Shown here: in pieces, positions 1 through 8,331 of the stretch
Numbering within the stretch: the first letter of the stretch is position 1
How the letters are laid out: each line of letters begins with the position of its first letter
Program-made: the position numbers and the translations under genes
Assembly: GCF_001421705.1 (NCBI RefSeq)
Contig: NZ_LMKO01000005.1
Location: forward strand, 30,152 to 94,151
DNA from: Xylophilus sp. Leaf220
GTDB lineage: Bacteria; Pseudomonadota; Gammaproteobacteria; Burkholderiales; Burkholderiaceae_C
Reading direction: 5' to 3'
Length of the DNA stretch: 64,000 nucleotides
Notes under the pieces: generated by a model
What the model was told of the DNA's origin: nothing
Seen by the model: the letters and a program-made list of their open reading frames with translations, nothing else
The model's database searches: none

Positions 1-2
1 TG

Positions 3-446
3 CCGCTGGTGGTGGCCGCGCCGCTGGCCGGCGGCACCCTGAACCGCACCCTGCGGATCAGCCTGACCGTCACCAACGACTGCGCCATCGCCGCGCCCAA
101 CTTGGCCTTCGGCACCGCGCCGCTGCCGAGCGGCTTTCCGGCGCTGTCGCAGGCGATCCGGCTCACCTGCACCCGCAACATGCTCTACACCGTCGGCCTG
201 GGCCCCGGCACCTACCCGGCGGGCGGCCGGCGGCAGATGGCCGCGGGCGGCAACCGGCTGGCCTACGACATCTTCAGATCCGACAACAGCGTCTGGGGCA
301 CCGCGGCCGGCACCCGCAGCGCCGCGGCCCTGGCCGACGGCCTCAACGTCCAGACCCTCCCCTACACCGCCCGCATCTACCCCGACCAGCCCGCGCCGCC
401 GGTGGGCGACTATGCGGACAACGTGGTGGTCGACGTGCAGTTCTAG
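3..446 (+). CDS. Spore coat U domain protein, 5' end outside window
   Basis: The visible 147 residues form one SCPU domain. They contain the pattern SLTVTNDC...LAFGT, then IRLTCTRNMLYTVGLGPG, and the family ending YADNVVVDVQF. SCPU domains occur in secreted pilin-like subunits of chaperone-usher (Csu-type) pili, so an outer-surface or fimbrial role is likely by family. The frame is open to the window edge, so the signal peptide and possibly a first SCPU domain lie outside. A GTG at position 9 could serve as a start but has no visible ribosome-binding site. No chaperone or usher gene follows, so this would be the last gene of its operon. Confidence 0.75.
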   Translation, partial: PLVVAAPLAGGTLNRTLRISLTVTNDCAIAAPNLAFGTAPLPSGFPALSQAIRLTCTRNMLYTVGLGPGTYPAGGRRQMAAGGNRLAYDIFRSDNSVWGTAAGTRSAAALADGLNVQTLPYTARIYPDQPAPPVGDYADNVVVDVQF

Positions 447-618
447 CGCCAACCTCCACAGGCGTCCGGAGGCCGGAAGCACCACAGGGTGCCACCGCGC
501 ATGGTTCTACGGGCTAGGAAATGTTGCGTTCAGGCGTATCGAGACTGCTGCTGTCCAAAGCGTCGGTAATCAAACAAAAGCCGACTGTAATTAACTGCCG
601 AATGCACCGGCTGGCACC

Positions 619-915
619 TCATGCATGAAGCGAACGCAGTGCCACCTCTGGCGCGTGGGACACGATCTTGAGCAGCGCGGCTGCCGGCCCTGTGGGGTTG
701 CGCCGGTGCTGCTCCCAGTTCTGCAGCGTCTTGATGCTCACGCGCATTAGCTTGGCGAACTCGGCCTGGGTCAGGCCGAGTTGCTCGCGCACCGCGCGCG
801 TATCCGGGGACGCCACCTGGAAACGGCGCGAGGGCAGAGCCTGTCCTTTTGCGATGGCACTTGCCTCCTTAAGGCTACCCACCAGTTCGTCAAACAAAGT
901 CTTGTCCATCGTCAC
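619..915 (-). CDS. NadS/HigA-type HTH antitoxin
   Basis: This 98-residue protein has an Xre-type helix-turn-helix in its C-terminal half (VREQLGLTQAEFAKLMRVS, then TLQNWEQ). Its N-terminus (MDKTLFDELVGSLKEA) is characteristic of NadS-family antitoxins that partner RelE/HigB-like toxins. It follows the toxin gene with a GTGA overlap of four bases, which implies translational coupling. A GGAG lies just upstream of the GTG start. The toxin-first order is that of higBA-like modules. The protein probably neutralises the toxin and represses the shared promoter, where a 17-bp palindrome (1234-1250) is present. Confidence 0.85.
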   Translation of the reverse strand: MTMDKTLFDELVGSLKEASAIAKGQALPSRRFQVASPDTRAVREQLGLTQAEFAKLMRVSIKTLQNWEQHRRNPTGPAAALLKIVSHAPEVALRSLHA

Positions 916-1223
916 AACTCCTTGACCAATTTCCGCAGGATGGCCGTCTCGCTGGCGCTCAGGTCGTCCTTTTCGGATTTCGGGTACATCACCAGCATGT
1001 AGATCCGGTCGTCTTCGCTGATCCAGTAGTAAATCGCCCGCACGCCGCCACTTTTTCCACGCCCTTGCAGCCCATAGCGCATCTTGCGCAGGCCCCCGCC
1101 GGCCTTGATGAGTGCGCCGTGTTCGGGATCCCGCACCAGCGTGTTCTGCAGCTCCCGGTATTCCTCGTCGCTAAGCAGCAGCGTCACTTGGCGTGTGAAG
1201 GTAGGTGTCTCTACGAAGACCAC
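912..1223 (-). CDS. RelE/HigB-like toxin
   Basis: This 103-residue protein has the beta-rich core and C-terminal pattern of RelE-superfamily ribonuclease toxins, including GLRKMRYG, GGVRAIYYW and the strand IYMLVMYPKSEKDDLS. Such toxins cleave ribosome-bound mRNA (family knowledge). It starts with GTG and is the first gene of a two-gene operon; its stop overlaps the antitoxin start by four bases. The upstream palindrome at 1234-1250 begins 11 bases before the start codon and suits autorepression by the toxin-antitoxin complex. The ORF is intact. Confidence 0.85.
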   Translation of the reverse strand: MVFVETPTFTRQVTLLLSDEEYRELQNTLVRDPEHGALIKAGGGLRKMRYGLQGRGKSGGVRAIYYWISEDDRIYMLVMYPKSEKDDLSASETAILRKLVKEL

Positions 1224-1233
1224 GTCTCAGATC

Positions 1234-1250
1234 ATACGCCAATGGCGTAT
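1234..1250. promoter_or_regulatory. Palindromic operator of the toxin-antitoxin operon
   Basis: A perfect palindrome, ATACGCCA-A-TGGCGTAT, lies immediately upstream of the toxin start and overlaps a TATGAT -10-like hexamer on the minus strand (1231-1236). The position and symmetry fit autoregulation by the antitoxin. This is inference, not shown. Confidence 0.6.
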
Positions 1251-1348
1251 ACAAAACTGGAATGTTTTCGTCCAGGGCTGCCGGTATGCGCGAGAAGAAT
1301 GGTGCAGAGGGAAGGGTCAGTCGCCGGTACGGGATGCCCGAGGCGGGT

Positions 1349-2269
1349 TCAGCCCTCTGCAGTACGGGTGGCGCCATCTGCCGGCGGCACGCCGATCAGC
1401 TCCACGAAGCGCCGCGCGGCCAAGCCCAGAGGCCGCTCCTTCGACCAGACCACGTCCACCCACAGGTCCAGCCCGTTGGTCAGGTTGACCATCTCCAGCA
1501 CCCGCAGGCTGCCCGCGGCCAGGTGCGGCGCGACGAAGCTGCGCGGCAGCCAGCCCCAGCCCAGGCCGGCGCCGATCAGGCCCAGGGCCGCCACCGGGTT
1601 GTCGGTGCGCCAGCAGTGGCGGGCGAAGACGAAGCGCGGGTCCATCTCGGTCACGTCGCGGCTGGTCACCACGATCTGGCGGGTGGTCGTCAGGTGCACC
1701 TCGCGCAGGCCGCCGGGCGGGCCGCCGCCCGCCAGCAGCGGGTGCTGCGGTGCCATCACCGCCACCAGCGATTCGCTGCTCACCTCCTGGAAGCCCTCGC
1801 GGCCGTCCAGGCTGGGCCGCTCGAACACCAGGGCCAGCTGCGCGGCGCCCGCATGCAGCAGCCGCAGCGCGTCGGCCTGCGGCGCGGCCAGCACCTCCAC
1901 CTCCAGCAGAGGATAGTCCTGCGCCAAGGTCTGCAGCGGGCCGATCCAGCGGGCCGACAGCAGCTCGGGCGCGATCGCCAGCGTCAGCCGGCTCTCCAGC
2001 CCCTGGGTCAGGGCCAGCGCCTGCGCATCCAGCTGCCGCAGCTGGGCGGCCAGCAGCCGCGCCTGCGGCTCCAGCGCACGCGCCGCCGGCGTCGGCCGGG
2101 GTTCGCGGCCGGCGCGGTCGAACAGCAGCAGGCCCAGCTCGGCCTCCAGGTGGCCGATGGTCATGCTGACCGCCGACGGTACCCGGCCCAGCCGCCGCGC
2201 CGCGGCCGAGAAGGAGCCGCTGTCGAGCACCGCCAGGAACACCTGCACCGTCTCGGTCGTGAATGCCAT
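1349..2269 (-). CDS. LysR regulator beside efflux gene (AceR-like)
   Basis: This 306-residue LysR-type regulator has a winged HTH at about residues 4-60 (TVQVFLAVLDSGSFSAAARR, SAVSMTIGHLEAELG) followed by a LysR substrate domain. It is divergent from a PACE-family efflux gene, the arrangement of Acinetobacter aceR/aceI, in which AceR activates a chlorhexidine/diamine exporter. The intergenic region holds a GCTGA-N9-TCAGC inverted repeat. The role as regulator of the neighbour is inferred from context. The ATG is followed directly by the HTH, so the start is well placed. Confidence 0.85.
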   Translation of the reverse strand: MAFTTETVQVFLAVLDSGSFSAAARRLGRVPSAVSMTIGHLEAELGLLLFDRAGREPRPTPAARALEPQARLLAAQLRQLDAQALALTQGLESRLTLAIAPELLSARWIGPLQTLAQDYPLLEVEVLAAPQADALRLLHAGAAQLALVFERPSLDGREGFQEVSSESLVAVMAPQHPLLAGGGPPGGLREVHLTTTRQIVVTSRDVTEMDPRFVFARHCWRTDNPVAALGLIGAGLGWGWLPRSFVAPHLAAGSLRVLEMVNLTNGLDLWVDVVWSKERPLGLAARRFVELIGVPPADGATRTAEG

Positions 2270-2300
2270 GCGCCGCCACCTTTCAGAAAAATTGACACAA

Positions 2301-2319
2301 GCTGACTTTTTGTATCAGC
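2301..2319. promoter_or_regulatory. Likely LysR binding site between LysR and PACE genes
   Basis: The inverted repeat GCTGA-N9-TCAGC lies between the divergent LysR and PACE genes. A TTGACA hexamer (2292-2297) is adjacent. Its layout fits a LysR box controlling the exporter. Confidence 0.45.
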
Positions 2320-2385
2320 CACGCGAATATAAAGTGCCTGGGTGGTCCGGCGTTGCGGACCGGAATAACCCAGGAGAAATCATCC

Positions 2386-2832
2386 ATGCAGGGCATCAAG
2401 CGCCGCGTCGTCTACGTCAGCCTCTACGAGGGCATCGCCATCGTGGTGGCCAGTGCCGGGCTGGCCTTGATGTCGGGGCAGGGCGTGGCGCATTCGGGCG
2501 CGGTGGCGGTCGCGGCATCGGCCATCGCCATCGTCTGGAACCTGTGCTTCAACTGGATGTTCGAGCGCTGGGAGGCCCGCCAGGCGGTGCGCGGCCGCGG
2601 CCTGGGCCGCCGGGTGGCGCACGCGATCGGATTCGAGGGCGGGCTGGTCGCCTTCCTGGTGCCGCTGATGGCCTGGTGGTTCGAGGTGAGCCTGTGGGAT
2701 GCGCTGGTGATGGACCTGGGGCTGGTGGTGTTCTTTCTGGTCTACACCTTCGTCTTCAACTGGGCGTTCGACCGGGCCTTCGGCCTGCCGGCCTCCGCCG
2801 CGGGCGGCGGTCCGGCGCCCCGCGCGGCGTGA
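2386..2832 (+). CDS. PACE-family multidrug efflux transporter (AceI-like)
   Basis: This 148-residue membrane protein has four predicted helices arranged as two tandem repeats, each with the family signatures: RRVVYVSLYEG and NLCFNWMFERWE in the first, RVAHAIGFEGGL and FVFNWAFDRAFG in the second. Its length matches PACE (bacterial transmembrane pair) proteins, proton-coupled exporters of chlorhexidine, acriflavine or short diamines. The ATG at 2386 was chosen over an upstream in-frame codon because AGGAG lies a few bases upstream. It is divergent from a LysR gene as in aceR/aceI. Confidence 0.88.
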   Translation: MQGIKRRVVYVSLYEGIAIVVASAGLALMSGQGVAHSGAVAVAASAIAIVWNLCFNWMFERWEARQAVRGRGLGRRVAHAIGFEGGLVAFLVPLMAWWFEVSLWDALVMDLGLVVFFLVYTFVFNWAFDRAFGLPASAAGGGPAPRAA

Positions 2833-2916
2833 CACGGTGGCGGCACGTGCGGATCGCGGCCCCGTGACCCAAGAGGAAAAAGCCGCCACGGCTCCGCACT
2901 TCCCATAATCGCCCGG

Positions 2917-3705
2917 GTGCAGACCTCTCTCCCCGACCGTTCCCTCTTCGCCAGGCCGCATCTTCGCCGGGCCTGCGGCTGGCTCGCAGCCGCCCTGCTG
3001 GCCGGCTGCGCCTCCGACCCGGCCCACCCGCCCCCGCCGCCCACGCCGGCCCCGCGCGGCGAGGTCACCGGCGTGCCGGCCACCTCGGGCGAGCTGGTGC
3101 AGTCCGATACCAACCGGCTCGTCACCCTGGAGATGCGGGCCAACCTCGACAGCCTGTACCTGCTGATGGACAAGCTGTACCGCCGCAACCCGGCCGAGTG
3201 GCGCAAGTCGGGCGCGTCCAGTGTGGAGGCCGCCGCCGCCCGGGTGCGCGACGCGGTCGAGCAGCGCACCCCGTGGCCCGCGCTGCAGGGCAGGCGCGAC
3301 ATCGCGGCCCTGTCGCTGGCGCTGGCGCCCGATTTCGTGGGCGACCGGGTGGCGGCGGTGGTGTACGCCACGGCCGACATGCTGGTCACCGCGCACGGCG
3401 GCAAGACGGTGTTCTACCTGATCGACTCGCTCGATGCCCAGCACCTCTACAACGCGGCCCGCAACGTCGAGATTCTCGTGTGGATGCTGGCCCACCGCAC
3501 CGATGCCGCCGGCCGGCCGCTGCTGCTGGCCGACGAGCTGACGCCGGCCGTACGCAACCTGAGCTACGAGCGCGAGTTCGGCAAGATCGTCGCCCGGCTG
3601 GACCTGGTGGCGGTCTTCGGCACCGAACGCTACCGGCGGGCGGCCATCGGCTATGTGCAGGGGCTGCTGGGCGGGCAGTTCGTGCAGTTCCTGCCCGTAC
3701 GTTGA
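2917..3705 (+). CDS. Predicted lipoprotein of unknown function
   Basis: This 262-residue protein starts with GTG. A basic N-region and a hydrophobic stretch end in a lipobox, LLAG-C with Cys31, so it is probably lipidated by signal peptidase II and placed in the outer membrane. A Pro-rich linker (residues 36-46) follows, then a helical domain without a catalytic motif I recognise. It appears to belong to a lipoprotein type conserved in Burkholderiales, but I cannot assign a function. The next 260 bases downstream are two dispersed repeats. Confidence 0.75.
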   Translation: MQTSLPDRSLFARPHLRRACGWLAAALLAGCASDPAHPPPPPTPAPRGEVTGVPATSGELVQSDTNRLVTLEMRANLDSLYLLMDKLYRRNPAEWRKSGASSVEAAAARVRDAVEQRTPWPALQGRRDIAALSLALAPDFVGDRVAAVVYATADMLVTAHGGKTVFYLIDSLDAQHLYNAARNVEILVWMLAHRTDAAGRPLLLADELTPAVRNLSYEREFGKIVARLDLVAVFGTERYRRAAIGYVQGLLGGQFVQFLPVR

Positions 3706-3707
3706 GC

Positions 3708-3806
3708 ACACCCCCAGGCTGCGCGCTGCGCGTCTTCGCCTACCCCTTTGCAGGGGGCCGGACCGGCGGGCCGGCGGAGCCGGACCCGCGGTGCGTCTGG
3801 ACGGGG
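3708..3806 (+). repeat. Dispersed repeat family B, copy 1
   Basis: This roughly 95-bp unit begins CACCCCCAGGCTGCGC, passes through CCCTTTGCAGGGGGC and ends GCCGGCGGAGCCGGACCCG. Copies with the same order of motifs lie at 20705-20800 and, degenerate, at 27239-27305, each just after a gene end. It contains inverted segments (CCCTTTGCAGGG) and could fold as RNA. Confidence 0.8.
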
Positions 3807-3812
3807 CAGGGC

Positions 3813-3895
3813 GGTGGCCGTTTTCAGGCCATTTTTGAATGAAAAGTGCCTCTGGTCGGCTCTGTATGCCGGCTAATAGCTATTAAATTAATAGC
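3813..3895 (+). repeat. Dispersed repeat family A, copy 1
   Basis: This palindromic intergenic unit has a GC-rich part (GTGGCC, ATGCCGGC) and an AT-rich arm, TAGCTATTAAATTAATAGC. The same layout recurs at six other places in the window, always outside genes. It lies between a lipoprotein gene and dinG. Confidence 0.75.
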
Positions 3896-3972
3896 ATTCG
3901 CTTGGTTTGTGGAGCGGGCGTCTTTTTCTGTGCCGGGCTGTTGTTTTGACCAGTTGTGCAACACTTGCGCCC

Positions 3973-6192
3973 ATGTCTTCCAAGGAATGGGCCGCCGTCG
4001 GTCTGCAGGCTTTCGATACGGCGGTCCAGGCCAGTGCGGGTTTTCGCAGCCGGGCGGGGCAGCGGCGCATGGCCGAGCAGGTGGCCCAGGTGCTGGGCGC
4101 GGCGTCGCTCGGCAAGGTGGAGGAGGGCGAGGACGCGCCGGCCCGGGCGGTCGCGGTGATCCAGGCGGGCACGGGGGTGGGCAAGTCGCTCGCCTACTGC
4201 GCGCCGGCCATCGCCATCGCCCTGGCCCGCAACACCCGGGTGATGATCTCCACCGCCACCGTCGCGCTGCAGGAGCAGCTGGTCACCAAGGATTTGCCGG
4301 CGCTGGCCGCGCTGCTGCCGCAGCCTTTCAAGTTCGCGCTGGCCAAGGGCCGGGGCCGCTATGTCTGCCAGCTGAAGCTGGAGCGGCTGACCGGCATTGC
4401 CGCCGAGGGCACCGACGGCGACGCGCTGGAGGACGACCTCTTCGCCGAGGAAGAAGCCGCCTCCCGCGCCTCCCGTGCCGCCCGGCCGGCGCACGAGGTC
4501 GAGGCGCGGCTGCAGTTCTACACCGGCGTGGCCCAGGCCCTGGCCCGCGGCGCCTGGGACGGCGACCGCGACGCGCTGGAGTCGCCGCCCGCCCCCGAGG
4601 TGTGGGGCCCGATGGCGGCCGACGCGGCCTCCTGCACCGGCAAGCACTGCCCGGCCTTCAACGGCTGCGCCTACTACGAGCGCCGCAAGCTGCTGGTGGG
4701 CGCGCAGGTCATCGTGGTCAACCACGACCTGCTGCTGTCGTCCCTCGGCAACCGGCTGCTGCCGGAGCTCGACAACTGCCTGCTGATCCTGGACGAGGCC
4801 CACCACCTGCCCGCCACCGCGCTGGCCCAGTTCGCCTGCCGGATGGACCTGGGCCGCCACGCCTGGGCCGAGCGCCTGGCCCACCGCGCGGTGCGGGTCG
4901 GCGGCCTGCTGTCGGTCGACGAGACGGCCGACATCCCGCGCGATGCCGCCCAGCTGCGCCAGGCGCTGCAGCAGGTCGAGCGACTGGCGCTGGACCTGTA
5001 CGGCGACACCCTGCGCAGCCAGCTGCAGGCAGCCGGCCGCGGCGGCGCCCGTGCCCGGCTGCCGCGCGGCGAGCTGCCCGAGGCCCTGGAAGAGCCGCTA
5101 GGCCTGGTCGCCCACCATGCCGAGGGCTTCCTGATCAGCCTGCGCGCCATCGCCAAGGCCCTGCGCGCCGAGATGCGCGACAAGCCCGAGGAGGCGCGTC
5201 GCCTCTCCACCCTGTACGCCCAGGTCGGCGCGCTGGCGCCGCGGCTGGAATCGGTCTACGACACCGCCCAGCTGCTGCTGCAGGAGGCGGTATCCGGCAA
5301 GGTGCCGGCCGCCAAGTGGTTCACCCTGGAGCTCGACGGCGACACCCCCGTGCTGCAGGCCCACGCCAGCCCGCTGCTGCCCGGCTCGACCCTGCGCCAC
5401 CACCTGTGGAACAGCGTGCGCGGCGCGGTGCTGACCTCGGCCACGCTCACCAGCTGCGGGCACTTCGATTTCTTCTTGCGCGAAGCCGGCCTGCATGGCG
5501 ACGAGGCCACCACCACCCTGGAAGTGCCCAGCCCGTTCGACTACGCCGCCCAGGGCCGCTTGGTCGCCGCCGCCACCCATGCCGATCCGCGCGACGCGGC
5601 CGGCTACACCGCAGAGATGGTCCAGGCGCTGGTGCGCGACATCGCCGACGTGCGGCACGGCGCGCTGGTGCTGTTCACCTCGCGCGAGCAGTTGCGCCTG
5701 GCGGTCGCCGCCCTGCCCGACGCGCTCAAGGGCCGGGTGCTGGTGCAGACCGCGCTGCCCCGCATGCAGCTGATGGCCACCCACCGCAGCCGGGTGGCCG
5801 AGGGCGCGCCCTCGGTCATCTTCGGCATGCAGTCATTCGGCGAAGGGCTGGACCTGCCCGGCAAGCTGTGCGAGACCGTCTTCATCGCCAAGCTGCCCTT
5901 CGCCCCGCCCGACGACCCGGTGGGCGAGGCGCGGGCCGAATGGCTGCGCGCCACCGGCCGCGACCCGTTCACCGAACTGGTCGTGCCCGCCACCGCGATC
6001 CGGCTGGCCCAGTGGGTGGGCCGCGCGATCCGCAGCGAGGACGACCGCGCCAGCGTCTACTGCTACGACCGCCGGCTGGTCCAGACCGCCTACGGCCAGC
6101 GCCTGCTGCAGGGCCTGCCGCCATTCGCGCTGGTCAAGGTGGCCGCCGGGCAGCGGGCCGGCGCCCGCGCGGCCACGGCCGACGCCGCCTGA
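3973..6192 (+). CDS. dinG: ATP-dependent DNA helicase DinG
   Basis: This 739-residue XPD/DinG-type superfamily 2 helicase unwinds DNA 5'-to-3' and resolves D-loops, R-loops and G-quadruplexes (family knowledge). The Walker A AGTGVGKS is at 65-72. The four Fe-S cysteines are present (C132, C221, C226, C232), the DEAH box is at 274-277, and motif VI (WVGRAIRSEDD) is near the C-terminus. ATG 3973 was chosen because the conserved region begins there; an upstream in-frame codon would run through a repeat. Residues 150-170 form an acidic/Ala insertion. A DUF3297 gene follows after 62 bases. Confidence 0.95.
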   Translation: MSSKEWAAVGLQAFDTAVQASAGFRSRAGQRRMAEQVAQVLGAASLGKVEEGEDAPARAVAVIQAGTGVGKSLAYCAPAIAIALARNTRVMISTATVALQEQLVTKDLPALAALLPQPFKFALAKGRGRYVCQLKLERLTGIAAEGTDGDALEDDLFAEEEAASRASRAARPAHEVEARLQFYTGVAQALARGAWDGDRDALESPPAPEVWGPMAADAASCTGKHCPAFNGCAYYERRKLLVGAQVIVVNHDLLLSSLGNRLLPELDNCLLILDEAHHLPATALAQFACRMDLGRHAWAERLAHRAVRVGGLLSVDETADIPRDAAQLRQALQQVERLALDLYGDTLRSQLQAAGRGGARARLPRGELPEALEEPLGLVAHHAEGFLISLRAIAKALRAEMRDKPEEARRLSTLYAQVGALAPRLESVYDTAQLLLQEAVSGKVPAAKWFTLELDGDTPVLQAHASPLLPGSTLRHHLWNSVRGAVLTSATLTSCGHFDFFLREAGLHGDEATTTLEVPSPFDYAAQGRLVAAATHADPRDAAGYTAEMVQALVRDIADVRHGALVLFTSREQLRLAVAALPDALKGRVLVQTALPRMQLMATHRSRVAEGAPSVIFGMQSFGEGLDLPGKLCETVFIAKLPFAPPDDPVGEARAEWLRATGRDPFTELVVPATAIRLAQWVGRAIRSEDDRASVYCYDRRLVQTAYGQRLLQGLPPFALVKVAAGQRAGARAATADAA

Positions 6193-6254
6193 ACCACCCG
6201 GCCGCTGCGGCGGCACCCACCGCCGCGTTTTCCAAATCCGGGAAAATCCGGCCC

Positions 6255-6533
6255 ATGAACGACACCACCCCCACCACCCCCGCGGCCGCCACCCCTTCCG
6301 GAGCCCCGGCCCTGCCCGACCGCCTGTCCATCGACCCCCGCAGCCCCCACCACGTCGCCGCCGTGTTCGAGCACGACATCGGCATCCGCCTGAACGACAA
6401 GGAGCGCTTCGACGTCGAGGAATACTGCGTCAGCGAAGGCTGGATCAAGGTGCCCGCCGGCAAGACGGTCGACCGGCGCGGCAAGCCGGTGCTGATTACG
6501 ATCAAGGGGAAGGTGGAGGCGTTCTACAAGTAG
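6255..6533 (+). CDS. DUF3297 family protein
   Basis: This 92-residue protein matches the compact DUF3297 family. After a low-complexity Thr/Pro/Ala N-terminus (residues 1-20), the conserved core runs LPDRLSIDPRSPHH, GIRLNDKERFDVEEYC, GWIKVPAGK and GKPVLITIKGKVEAFYK. The function of the family is unknown. Glutathione-peroxidase operons in other proteobacteria sometimes carry it, but here it sits behind dinG. It ends 38 bases before the convergent antitoxin gene. Confidence 0.85.
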   Translation: MNDTTPTTPAAATPSGAPALPDRLSIDPRSPHHVAAVFEHDIGIRLNDKERFDVEEYCVSEGWIKVPAGKTVDRRGKPVLITIKGKVEAFYK

Positions 6534-6571
6534 GTGTCTAGAACGGCCGCCCTGGCCTGGTGCTACTAGGA

Positions 6572-7015
6572 CTAGGCAGCGACTGCCGTTAATGCATTCT
6601 CCACAGGCGGGAAGAACGTCGCCGGGCTGACGTTGAAACGCCGCGCCAGTTCCGCGATCTGGCGCACGTTGAGTTCGCGCTTGCCGCTCAGGATTTCGGA
6701 AATCACGCCCTGCGAAGCGATGTCGGACAGGTCGCTTTGCTTCAGCCCGTGCTCTTCCATGAGAAACCTCAGAACATGGGCGGGCGCTGCGTCATTCGGC
6801 CAGGAATGCACCCGCGCTTCGTATTCCTGGATGCGGTCTGCCAACAATGCAACCAGCCCGGCGATAGGACTCGACTCGTTGCGCGCCAGCTCGTCCATCA
6901 ACGCATCGGTCGCCGCCAGAATTTCCTCGTACTGCGCTTCGCTCCGGATAGGCGCGCCCAGACCGAAAGCCTCGTGAAAAGCCAACCAGGTGGAAGATAG
7001 GTCGTGCACATTCAT
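6572..7015 (-). CDS. higA: HigA-type antitoxin
   Basis: This 147-residue protein has an N-terminal helical region (residues 5-85) and a C-terminal Xre-type HTH (LKQSDLSDIASQGVISEILSG, LNVRQIAELARRF). This is the layout of HigA antitoxins that pair with PF09907-type HigB. Its ATG overlaps the HigB stop by four bases (ATGA), so I took this Met rather than the one 17 codons upstream. It probably binds HigB and represses the operon through the palindrome at 7308-7322. Confidence 0.88.
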   Translation of the reverse strand: MNVHDLSSTWLAFHEAFGLGAPIRSEAQYEEILAATDALMDELARNESSPIAGLVALLADRIQEYEARVHSWPNDAAPAHVLRFLMEEHGLKQSDLSDIASQGVISEILSGKRELNVRQIAELARRFNVSPATFFPPVENALTAVAA

Positions 7016-7296
7016 TTCCAGGCTCCTTTGTCGTACTCGACATGCGTGAGGACATGTTTGACCCACACGATCTGCGGCTGGTAGGCGATGGTGGCGATCA
7101 GCCGGTACTTGTTTCCGCCGATGTTGAAGACGTATTTGTCTCCTACCTTGTCGACGGTGGCAAAGACCTTCCTGAGCTCGGAGAAACTATGGAAAACATT
7201 GCGCTCGACCAGATGCCTCCATGCCTGCAATGGCTCGTGGGCGCCCAAGTGAAGTTCTGCAAATTCGCGAAGTGGCTTATTGGAAATCAACCGCAC
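7012..7296 (-). CDS. higB: HigB-type mRNA interferase toxin
   Basis: This 94-residue toxin of the HigB (PF09907) family starts with GTG. Diagnostic segments are RNVFHSFSELRKVF, DKYVFNIGGNKYRLIA and the C-terminal HVLTHVEYDKGAWK. These toxins cleave mRNA on the ribosome (family knowledge). It is the first gene of the pair. A second, unrelated module of the same class lies 6 kb to the left, and the two sets differ in fold details. Confidence 0.9.
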   Translation of the reverse strand: MRLISNKPLREFAELHLGAHEPLQAWRHLVERNVFHSFSELRKVFATVDKVGDKYVFNIGGNKYRLIATIAYQPQIVWVKHVLTHVEYDKGAWK

Positions 7297-7307
7297 GTTT
7301 TCATTTT

Positions 7308-7322
7308 ATCTCATTTTGAGAT
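7308..7322. promoter_or_regulatory. HigA operator candidate
   Basis: The perfect inverted repeat ATCTCA-TTT-TGAGAT lies 11 bases upstream of the higB GTG, in a short AT-rich stretch that is unusual for this genome. It fits autorepression by HigA/HigBA. Confidence 0.55.
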
Positions 7323-7347
7323 TGGGAGTGATGTTGGATCGTGGCGC

Positions 7348-8325
7348 TCAAAACCCCGCCACGAACGCCTCCCGCATGAATCCCACGAACGCCTCCACCG
7401 CCCGCGGCACATGGGCCGAATACGGCCGGATCGCGTACAGCTGCTCGCCGAACGCGTCGACCGGCTTCCACTGCGGCAGCACCTCCACCAGCCGCCCGGC
7501 CGCCAGCCCCGACTGGGCGCTGAAATCGGGCATCAGGGCGATGCCGAGGCCGGCGGCGGCGGCGTCGCGCAGGGCTTCGCTGTTGTTGGCGGCGAAAGGG
7601 CCGGCCACGGGGATGGTCTGGCGGGTGGGGGTGTCGGCCACGCCGGGCGATGTGGGTCGCTTGCGGCGTGTCGGCGGGACGGCCGGCGAGCGGGGCACGA
7701 AGGTCCACGCCGGGTGGCCCTGGGCGCGGGGGTAGTACAGGCAGTCGTGCGCGGCCAGGTCCGCCGGGGTGGCCGGCGTGCCCTTGCGGCGCAGGTAGGC
7801 GCGGCTCGCGACCAGCACCGAGCGGGTGGGCGCCAGGGTCCAGGCGACATGGGTGTCGGGCGGCGCGGCGGCGTGACGCACCGCCAGGTCGAAGCCCTCC
7901 ATCGCCAGCGAGCGCAGGCGATCGGACATGTCCAGCTCCAGCCGCACCTCGGGGAAGGCCCGCAGGAATTCCGGCAGCCGCGGCACCAGCTGCTGGCGGG
8001 CGAAGGCGACCGGGGCGGTCACCCGCAGCAGGCCGCGGGGCGCGGCGGCCAGGTCGCGCACGCTGTCGAAACCCTGGGCGATCTGCGCGAAGGCGCCGCG
8101 GGTGCCGTCGGCCAGGCGCTCGCCCGCCTCGGTCAGCCGCATGCTGCGGGTGGTGCGGCGCACCAGCGGCACGCCGGCGGCGCGCTCCAGTTCGGCGATG
8201 CGCTGGCTCATCGCGGCCTTGCTCACGCCCAGCCGCGCCGCGGCGGCGGTGAAGCTGCCCTGCTCGCCCAGGATGTTGAGCCAGTGCAGGTGGGTCCAGA
8301 GGGTGTCGATCTTTTGGGTTTCCAT
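7348..8325 (-). CDS. LysR-family regulator, divergent from mmsA-type dehydrogenase
   Basis: This 325-residue LysR-type regulator has its HTH at about residues 12-65 (WLNILGEQGSFTAAAARLGV, KAAMSQRIAELERAAGV). The substrate-binding domain resembles the CrgA-like group. METQKID was chosen as start because the HTH follows at normal spacing. It is divergent from the semialdehyde dehydrogenase, and a 22-bp near-perfect palindrome sits just before its start codon, so it probably controls both itself and that gene. The ligand is unknown. Confidence 0.85.
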   Translation of the reverse strand: METQKIDTLWTHLHWLNILGEQGSFTAAAARLGVSKAAMSQRIAELERAAGVPLVRRTTRSMRLTEAGERLADGTRGAFAQIAQGFDSVRDLAAAPRGLLRVTAPVAFARQQLVPRLPEFLRAFPEVRLELDMSDRLRSLAMEGFDLAVRHAAAPPDTHVAWTLAPTRSVLVASRAYLRRKGTPATPADLAAHDCLYYPRAQGHPAWTFVPRSPAVPPTRRKRPTSPGVADTPTRQTIPVAGPFAANNSEALRDAAAAGLGIALMPDFSAQSGLAAGRLVEVLPQWKPVDAFGEQLYAIRPYSAHVPRAVEAFVGFMREAFVAGF

Positions 8326-8331
8326 GCAGGG

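Noticed and set aside
3846..6533. A long plus-strand frame joining dinG and the DUF3297 gene
   Set aside because: It is the wrong frame through dinG and contains the DUF3297 protein only at its end; the two genes are separate.
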